DNA of 15,919 nt from Oscillospiraceae bacterium (GTDB lineage Bacteria > Bacillota > Clostridia > WRCU01): the NCBI GenBank assembly GCA_009783805.1, contig WRCU01000007.1, forward strand, positions 1 through 15,919, written 5' to 3'. The notes beneath the pieces were generated by a model that was given only the letters and a program-made list of their open reading frames with translations, was not told the DNA's origin and searched no databases. The position numbers and the translations under genes were made by a program. Positions 11,530-15,919 of this stretch are shown piece after piece. Positions within the stretch are counted from its first letter, which is position 1, and each line of letters opens with the position of its first letter.

Positions 11530-13308
11530 TTACTTCTCGGGCTTGACGACCGACTTGACCTTGGCCGCCACCGGCTTCACGGCCGACTTCGTCTTGGCCG
11601 TGACCGCCCCCGCCGCGGCCTTGGTCTTGGCCGCAGCCGCCTTCGCCGCCGCCGGTATCTTGTCCCCCGCTTTGGCCGCCACCGGCTTCACGGCCGACTT
11701 CGTCTTGGCCGCAGCGGCCCCCGCCTTGGCCGCAGCCGCCTTCGCCGCCGCCGGTATCCTGCCCCCCGCCTTGGCCTTCGCCCCGGCGTCCTTCGCCCCC
11801 GCCGCCTTCTCGCCGGCCGTCTGGCCCTTGGCCTTGTCGGCCTCCTGGGCGTTCTTCTTGGCGGCGGCCCTGTCCTCGGCCATCTCCTTGACCGACTTGG
11901 TATGGAGCCTCGCGGCGCCTTCCGTGACCTTGGTCGCTATGAGCCCGCCCTTTGCCATCCTGGCCTTGGCCTCCGCGATGGGCGCCTTATACTGCGGCAG
12001 CCACTTGGCCTGCGCTATGAGCATCTCGTCGACCATCTGCCAGACTTCCGGCGGGTTGCATACGGCCCCCACCAAGGGGTCCATGAGCATGGCCTGGCGC
12101 AGGAGCAGGTCGTCCCCCTTGGCCGCCGCGGCGACGGACAGGCGCTGCACCGATATGCTGGCGTTGCAGACGGCGGCGCAGCCCATGGGCAGGTCGCCCA
12201 CCTTCGGAATCGACACGCCGTTGCCGTCCACGTAGCCCGGCACCTCCACGATGGAGTCGTCCGGCAGGTTCGTTATGCAGCCGTCATTCACGACGTTGAA
12301 GTGGCCCCTATAAATGCGGCCCGTCTCCAGCCCCTCGATGATCCTCGCCCCGTGCTCATGGCTCCTCTTCGAGGCGTCATACACCCAGGCCGGCTCCTTG
12401 ATCCAGTTCGGGAAGTCCGACTCGAACCAGTTGCGGCCCTCCGTGCAGACCCGCAGGTACCCTCCCGTTTCGCCGCATATCCACGAGCCCAGCCAGATCC
12501 AGTCCTTGATCTCCTCGGGGCGCTTGCGGTACCAGGCGACGTACTCGCTCAGGTGGCCGTTGGACTCCGTGCTGTAGTAGCCGAAGCGCTTCAGCATGTC
12601 TATCCTGACCTTCTCCGATTCCCTGTATTGCGGATGCCTCTCGAAGGCCTCCAGGATCTTCCCCGTCATGTCCTCACCCTTGTGGGAGACCTTTACGTAC
12701 CAAGTCTGGTGGTTGATCCCGGCGCACACTATGTCCAGGTCGGACTGCTGCAGCCCGAGCGCGTGCGCGATCTGCCAGTGCCCGCCCTGCACTCCGTGGC
12801 AGAGCCCTATCGTGTTGACCTTGCCGTAGTGGTTGGCTGCCCAGGTCATCATGGCGTTCGGGTTCGCGTAGTTGAGGAGCAGGACGTCCTTCGCGCACAC
12901 GTCCCTGATGTCCTTGCAGAAGTCCAGCATGACCGGGACCCCACGCTGCCCGTACATGATGCCGCCCGCGCAGATCGTGTCGCCCACGCATTGGTCGACG
13001 CCGTACTTGAGCGGTATGTCGATGTCATGCTGGAACGCCTCGATCCCCCCCACCCGAACGACGTTTATCACGTACTGCGCCCCCCGCAGGGCCTTCCTCC
13101 TATCCGTGGTCGCCTCGATCCTTATTTTCAGGCCGTTCCCGTCCACGTCCCTCTGGCACAGCCGCGTGACCATGTCCAGGTTCTTCTCGTTGATGTCCGT
13201 GAACGCCACCTCGATCCCGGAGAACTCCGGCACCGACAGGAGGTCCCTAAGGAGCCCCCTCGTGAACCCTATGCTGCCCGCCCCTATGAAAGCCACCTTG
13301 AACGACAT
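11530..13308 (-). CDS. melA: GH4 alpha-galactosidase (MelA-like) with a Lys/Ala-rich repeat tail
   Basis: GH4 enzymes cleave glycosides by an NAD- and metal-dependent redox-elimination route. Residues 1-440 are a complete GH4 enzyme: the NAD-binding VAFIGAGSIGFT, INVVRVGGIEAF, DTICAGGIMYGQRG, NYANPNAMMTW, the metal-site Cys170 in GLCHGVQGG and His200 in CAGINHQTW, and KVGDLP near 369. The CHGVQG motif and overall pattern resemble MelA (CHSVQG) rather than the CNxP or CDMP motifs of phospho-glucosidases, so non-phosphorylated alpha-galactosides are the likely substrate. Residues about 441-592 are an abnormal Ala/Lys/Pro-rich tail built from repeats; family members usually end near 430-480. The start at 13308 has a GGGGGG ribosome site seven bases upstream; the open frame extends upstream only as non-conserved sequence. 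It is the first gene of the catabolic operon and divergent from the chemoreceptor gene. Confidence 0.93.
   Translation of the reverse strand: MSFKVAFIGAGSIGFTRGLLRDLLSVPEFSGIEVAFTDINEKNLDMVTRLCQRDVDGNGLKIRIEATTDRRKALRGAQYVINVVRVGGIEAFQHDIDIPLKYGVDQCVGDTICAGGIMYGQRGVPVMLDFCKDIRDVCAKDVLLLNYANPNAMMTWAANHYGKVNTIGLCHGVQGGHWQIAHALGLQQSDLDIVCAGINHQTWYVKVSHKGEDMTGKILEAFERHPQYRESEKVRIDMLKRFGYYSTESNGHLSEYVAWYRKRPEEIKDWIWLGSWICGETGGYLRVCTEGRNWFESDFPNWIKEPAWVYDASKRSHEHGARIIEGLETGRIYRGHFNVVNDGCITNLPDDSIVEVPGYVDGNGVSIPKVGDLPMGCAAVCNASISVQRLSVAAAAKGDDLLLRQAMLMDPLVGAVCNPPEVWQMVDEMLIAQAKWLPQYKAPIAEAKARMAKGGLIATKVTEGAARLHTKSVKEMAEDRAAAKKNAQEADKAKGQTAGEKAAGAKDAGAKAKAGGRIPAAAKAAAAKAGAAAAKTKSAVKPVAAKAGDKIPAAAKAAAAKTKAAAGAVTAKTKSAVKPVAAKVKSVVKPEK
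11561..11770. repeat. In-frame tandem repeats encoding the GH4 tail
   Basis: A 40-base block at 11561-11600 recurs exactly at 11672-11711 (shift 111 bases, 37 codons). A second block starting at 11626 (CTTGGCCGCAGCCGCC and onward) recurs from 11725 (shift 99 bases, 33 codons) with few changes. Both shifts are multiples of three, so the frame is kept. They encode the TKSAVKPVAAK and IPAAAKAAAAK units. Confidence 0.85.
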
Positions 13309-13386
13309 ATCGCTACCCCCCGTAAAGTGATTGTGCCGACGCTTGCGTTTGGCTTGGGTTACGGTTACATTGATATGGCCGAATGT

Positions 13387-13395
13387 TGGTATAAT
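13387..13395 (+). promoter_or_regulatory. Extended -10 promoter for the chemoreceptor gene
   Basis: TGGTATAAT is a perfect extended -10 element (TGnTATAAT) 73 bases before the start at 13469. There is no good -35 at 17 bases, though a TTGATA lies 14 bases upstream; extended -10 promoters often do without one. The divergent GH4 operon must have its own promoter in the same 160-base interval, but I see no clear match on the minus strand. Confidence 0.55.
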
Positions 13396-13399
13396 ATCA

Positions 13400-13415
13400 T
13401 TATTAACGTTAATAA
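13400..13415. promoter_or_regulatory. Perfect 16-bp palindrome, probable operator
   Basis: TTATTAACGTTAATAA is a perfect even palindrome with a central CG. It starts five bases after the -10 box and so covers the expected transcription start of the chemoreceptor gene; it is 92 bases upstream of the GH4 start. A central CG in an even palindrome is typical of LacI-family operators, which often control sugar genes. The regulator is not in the window. Confidence 0.5.
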
Positions 13416-13454
13416 ATAGCACCTGGGATATGCAAATTAAAACGGGACCCTTAA

Positions 13455-13467
13455 AGGAGAGCCTCCT
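13455..13467 (+). promoter_or_regulatory. Ribosome-site hairpin before the chemoreceptor start
   Basis: AGGAG (13455-13459), a three-base AGC loop and CTCCT (13463-13467) form a five-pair hairpin that contains the Shine-Dalgarno sequence and ends one base before the ATG at 13469. Folding would hide the ribosome site, so translation may depend on melting or on a competing structure. Confidence 0.4.
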
Positions 13468-13468
13468 G

Positions 13469-15550
13469 ATGAAGAGCATCGGCATAAAGATCACCGTCAT
13501 AATGCTGTGCGTGACGTTCATAGGCATATCGGTGACGGTCGGGATAGCGACCTTCATAGCCGGCAGCAGTTTGATCGACGAGACCCTGGAGAAGACCTCC
13601 TACCAGGCGAAGTACGAGTCCGTGGTGCTGGACGAGTGGTTCATGTTCCACAAGGCTACGTCCAAAGCCCTGGCCGTCTCGGTCTCCCAGATAGAGGAGC
13701 TGGACAAGGCCCACGTGTTCGCGCTCCTAGCGGCTAACATCAACAGCAACGCGGACTACCAGGACGTCTATATAGGCTTCCCCGACGACACCGCTATCAT
13801 GGGCAGCGGCTTCGATATAGAGAGTGAGTATTATTGGTGGAAGGCGACCGAGCGCGAGTGGTACAGGAAGGCCATAGCCGACACTACGCAGCCGGCCGTG
13901 ACCTCGCTCTATGTGGACGTCGCGACGGGCGACCTATGCATAACGGTCTCGCACGCCCTGGTCAAGGACGGGGTGCTGAGGGGCGTCATCGGCATCGACA
14001 TATTGGTCAACGTCCTGCAGGACATGGTCTTCTCGGCTGAGGTCGGCGAGTCGGCGTACATGATGCTGCTGGACACCGACGGGCGCATACTCATCCACCC
14101 GGAGGCGGACTACGCCCCGAGCGGCGACGATTTCAAGTACATGCAGAGCATGATGGGCTCCCACTACGCCGGCCTGTGGTCGTCGATAGCGGCCAAGGAC
14201 GGCAACTACAAGCACAACGACGGCCAAGGGATCCCCAAGTACTACTCGTCGAACACGCTCAACTCGACCGGATGGCACATCGTCGTCGTCACCCCGACCA
14301 GCGTCATAAACCAGCCGATAGTAAACGTGCTCCTGGTCGTGATCCCCATCACCATAGTGCTGGTGGCCATATCGGCCCTGATCATTTACACGGTCATACA
14401 AAGGAACGTGAAGAAGCCGCTCGCCCCGGTCGTGGGCTACTTCAACCGCGCGAGCTCGACCGGCGAGATGGCGCTGACGTCCGAGGACGCGGTCGCCTTG
14501 GAGGCGTACTCCCACTCAGCGAACGAGATCGGGCAGATGATCAAGGCGGTCAAGGCCTTCGCCTCCCGGATAACCGAGGTGAGCGAGCTCATGAAGGCCG
14601 TGGCCGAGGGCAACCTCACCGACCGGGTAAGCCTGCTGTCCGACAAGGATGAGATGGGCTCGTCGCTCGCCACGATGATCGAGAACCTGAACTCCATGTT
14701 CCATGAGATCATCGCCTCCACCGACCAGGTCTCCAGCAGCGCCAGGCAGATAGCCGAAACCTCTTCGAGCATCGCCTCCGGCGCCTCACAGATGGCCGAG
14801 GGCGCCCAGTCGCTCTCGGAGGGGGCCGTTAAGCAGACGGAATACATACAGGACCTCTCGGCTTCCATAGCGAACATAGCGGAGAACACTCGCCAGAACG
14901 TCGCCATGACGGACAGGGCCGCCAAGCTCGCCGACTCCATAATAAACAAGGCCGAGGTGGGCAGCCGCCAGATGGCGGAGATGGTGGCCGCGGTGAACGA
15001 GATAACCGAGGCGAGCATATCGGTCAGCAACATAATGGAGACGATAAACGGCATAGCCGAGCAGACGAACCTGCTTTCGCTCAACGCCGCTATCGAGGCC
15101 GTGCGCGCAGGGGAGCACGGGTCCGGGTTCTCCGTCGTCGCCGGCGAGGTCCGTGACCTGGCCACGCAGAGCGCCGAGGCCGCAAAGAAGACCAACTCCA
15201 TCATCCAGGTATCCATCGAGAAGGCCGAGCTGGGCACCCGCATCGTCAATGAGATGTCCGTGAGCCTCAACGAGATAATAAAGGGCATCAAGGAGAGCAG
15301 CCGCCTCAACATGGAGATAGCCAAGGCCTCGGAGGACCAGTCGGAAGGCGTGACGAGGATAAGGTCGAACGTGAGCCAGGTTTCGGACGTCATCCAAAGC
15401 AACAGCGCGGTGGCCGAGGAGAACGCCGCCACCTCGGAGGAGAGCGCCGCCGCGGCCCAGGAGAGCTCGGCCGCCTCCCAGGAGATGAGCTCGCAGGCCG
15501 ACTTGCTCAAGGCCCTGACCACGAAGTTCAGGCTGAGGGGCGGCAGCTAG
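13469..15550 (+). CDS. Methyl-accepting chemotaxis protein with dCache sensor and two HAMP-like segments
   Basis: This transmembrane chemoreceptor of 693 residues senses an extracellular ligand and controls CheA. TM1 is at about 7-31, a double-Cache sensor at about 35-280, and TM2 at about 283-309. A HAMP-like segment follows (about 311-365), then a second (about 366-415, with VAEGNLTDRV and DKDEMGSSL), and the signalling coiled coil with a well-kept tip at 528-565 (EQTNLLSLNAAIEAVRAGEH). The tip has Val where Ala is common (AIEAARAGE). In the distal Cache half, Arg129, Trp131, Tyr148 and Asp177 fit the spacing of the amino-acid-binding dCache motif, but the first Tyr position is Trp124. There is no CheR/CheB docking pentapeptide at the C-terminus. 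The start at 13469 is chosen because the TM1 begins there and AAAGGAG lies upstream. It is divergent from the GH4 operon. Confidence 0.95.
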   Translation: MKSIGIKITVIMLCVTFIGISVTVGIATFIAGSSLIDETLEKTSYQAKYESVVLDEWFMFHKATSKALAVSVSQIEELDKAHVFALLAANINSNADYQDVYIGFPDDTAIMGSGFDIESEYYWWKATEREWYRKAIADTTQPAVTSLYVDVATGDLCITVSHALVKDGVLRGVIGIDILVNVLQDMVFSAEVGESAYMMLLDTDGRILIHPEADYAPSGDDFKYMQSMMGSHYAGLWSSIAAKDGNYKHNDGQGIPKYYSSNTLNSTGWHIVVVTPTSVINQPIVNVLLVVIPITIVLVAISALIIYTVIQRNVKKPLAPVVGYFNRASSTGEMALTSEDAVALEAYSHSANEIGQMIKAVKAFASRITEVSELMKAVAEGNLTDRVSLLSDKDEMGSSLATMIENLNSMFHEIIASTDQVSSSARQIAETSSSIASGASQMAEGAQSLSEGAVKQTEYIQDLSASIANIAENTRQNVAMTDRAAKLADSIINKAEVGSRQMAEMVAAVNEITEASISVSNIMETINGIAEQTNLLSLNAAIEAVRAGEHGSGFSVVAGEVRDLATQSAEAAKKTNSIIQVSIEKAELGTRIVNEMSVSLNEIIKGIKESSRLNMEIAKASEDQSEGVTRIRSNVSQVSDVIQSNSAVAEENAATSEESAAAAQESSAASQEMSSQADLLKALTTKFRLRGGS

Positions 15551-15584
15551 GCTTAGCCCCATCCATTTATCTTGCAAATGTTGA

Positions 15585-15663
15585 GTAATGTACGATTTTC
15601 ATGCGTATATCGTCGAAATATTCTGATTATATATGGTTTTCATACCGAATAATCGTACATTAC
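15585..15663. repeat. AT-rich segment bounded by 13-bp perfect inverted repeats
   Basis: GTAATGTACGATT (15585-15597) and its exact reverse complement AATCGTACATTAC (15651-15663) enclose 53 bases. Partial similarity continues outside both arms (AAATGTTGAG versus the complement of CAAGCATTT). The interior carries TTTTCAT twice (15596-15602 and 15637-15643) and is strikingly AT-rich beside GC-rich genes. It could be a paired regulator-binding site, a miniature element or an invertible segment. Confidence 0.6.
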
Positions 15664-15708
15664 AAGCATTTTGAACGGCGAACCCTCCGCAATAAGCAAA
15701 GTGACGGT

Positions 15709-15745
15709 AAGGGGCCACCCGATAGGTTCGGGTGGCCCCTTTATT
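15709..15745 (+). terminator. Strong intrinsic terminator downstream of the chemoreceptor gene
   Basis: GGGGCCACCCGA (15711-15722) pairs perfectly with TCGGGTGGCCCC (15728-15739) around a TAGGT loop; two flanking A:T pairs extend the stem to 14. TTTATTT follows on the plus strand. It is about 160 bases after the chemoreceptor stop, so that transcript would have a long 3' end, or the hairpin may end a small RNA starting in between. Confidence 0.85.
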
Positions 15746-15777
15746 TGCGGCTTAGCCCAGGACGTTTCAAGACGCAC
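15746..15777. repeat. 32-bp direct repeat, copy 1
   Basis: The sequence begins TGCGGCTTAGCCCAGG and ends AAGACGCAC, directly after the terminator T-run. It is identical to the copy at 15822. The nine bases following also match at six positions (AAGGA shared). Confidence 0.85.
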
Positions 15778-15821
15778 CTAAGGAAAGAACGGTATATTGC
15801 CGGTAACTATAAAAGAACGAG

Positions 15822-15853
15822 TGCGGCTTAGCCCAGGACGTTTCAAGACGCAC
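15822..15853. repeat. 32-bp direct repeat, copy 2
   Basis: This is identical in all 32 bases to copy 1, with a period of 76 bases and a 44-base unrelated spacer. The shared core CCCAGGACGTT occurs a third time at 15890-15900, 58 bases further on, within a diverged context. Confidence 0.85.
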
Positions 15854-15889
15854 AAAAGGACATAAAAAAGCCCGGCGGAGACTTATCTT

Positions 15890-15900
15890 CCCAGGACGTT
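15890..15900. repeat. Partial third copy of the direct repeat core
   Basis: CCCAGGACGTT matches 11 bases of the repeat core; CTTA lies a few bases upstream as in the full copies, but the rest has diverged. The array may continue beyond the window. Confidence 0.5.
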
Positions 15901-15919
15901 ACCATCCAAGTATTGTCAG

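Larger units (their letters stand above)
15551..15919. other. Gene-free right end: AT-rich segment, terminator, direct repeats
   Basis: No credible coding region is found. A 76-codon open frame starting at 15601 runs through the terminator and repeat and has no ribosome site. The stretch holds, in order, an AT-rich segment with 13-bp inverted repeats (15585-15663), a strong intrinsic terminator (15709-15745), and direct repeats (15746-15900). A ten-base GGCTTAGCCC right after the chemoreceptor stop (15550-15559) also matches part of the repeat. Confidence 0.7.

Noticed and set aside
10912..13419. An 835-codon open frame on the plus strand opposite the esterase and GH4 genes
   Set aside because: It is antisense to two clear enzyme genes, is Arg/Leu/His/Val-rich with no recognisable domain, and reflects the lack of stops opposite GC-rich codons.
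13309..13557. N-terminal extension of the GH4 gene to the upstream ATG at 13557
   Set aside because: The extra 83 residues overlap the chemoreceptor promoter and start, are not GH4-like, and a good ribosome site precedes the ATG at 13308.
15664..15739. Cyclic-di-GMP (GEMM) riboswitch, suggested by a GCAAAG stretch near a chemoreceptor
   Set aside because: The conserved core segments of GEMM do not line up, and the stretch is downstream of the chemoreceptor, ending in an ordinary terminator hairpin.
15601..15831. A 76-codon plus-strand frame at the right end
   Set aside because: It runs through the inverted repeat, the terminator and the direct repeat and has no ribosome site.
15746..15853. 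CRISPR array
   Set aside because: Only two full repeats with a 44-base spacer and a degenerate third at a different spacing; no cas gene is in view.

Overview
The window is GC-rich DNA from a flagellated bacterium that is probably a member of the Bacillota (Clostridia or Paenibacillaceae-like). FliD has the Bacillota-style N-terminus (KPVDLLYQRRQLLEW), the flaG-fliD-fliS-chaperone order is typical of that phylum, and Shine-Dalgarno sites are strong GGAGG types. Codon use is odd for such GC-rich DNA, with many ATA (Ile) and AGG (Arg) codons. The genus cannot be named from this sequence alone.

Layout. (1) 1-4228, minus strand: the late flagellar filament-cap operon flaG > fliD > fliS > FlgN-like chaperone, the last cut by the window edge, with a possible sigma-28-type promoter ahead of flaG. 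(2) 4229-7399, minus strand: a full-length GH2 beta-galactosidase of the long LacZ type. A large inverted repeat separates it from a divergent two-gene unit. (3) 7510-8849, plus strand: a small two-helix membrane protein of unknown function, overlapping a BD-FAE-like alpha/beta-hydrolase. (4) 8946-13308, minus strand: a tight operon read as GH4 alpha-galactosidase (MelA-like) > CE1/EstA-type esterase > sugar-phosphate isomerase/epimerase-like TIM barrel > ChbG/YdjC-type deacetylase. (5) 13469-15550, plus strand: a dCache methyl-accepting chemotaxis protein, divergent from the GH4 gene across a region holding an extended -10 promoter and a perfect 16-bp palindrome. (6) 15551-15919: gene-free, with an AT-rich segment bounded by 13-bp inverted repeats, a strong terminator, and two perfect copies of a 32-bp direct repeat plus a partial third.

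Together, regions 2-5 look like a locus for decorated galactosides or oligosaccharides. Alpha- and beta-galactosidases cut the chain, three different ester/amide hydrolases could remove acyl groups, and an isomerase-like enzyme handles a sugar product. The adjacent chemoreceptor may share control with the catabolic operon. No transporter or regulator is in the window, so the substrate is an inference.

The most unusual trait is repeated low-complexity expansion of otherwise ordinary proteins: a roughly 150-residue Ala/Lys-rich, histone-H1-like repeat tail on the GH4 enzyme, an Ala/Lys insert in the esterase, a Gly/Ala/Ser insert in the hydrolase, and a roughly 225-residue disordered tail on FliS. 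The second is the repeat-rich, gene-free right end.
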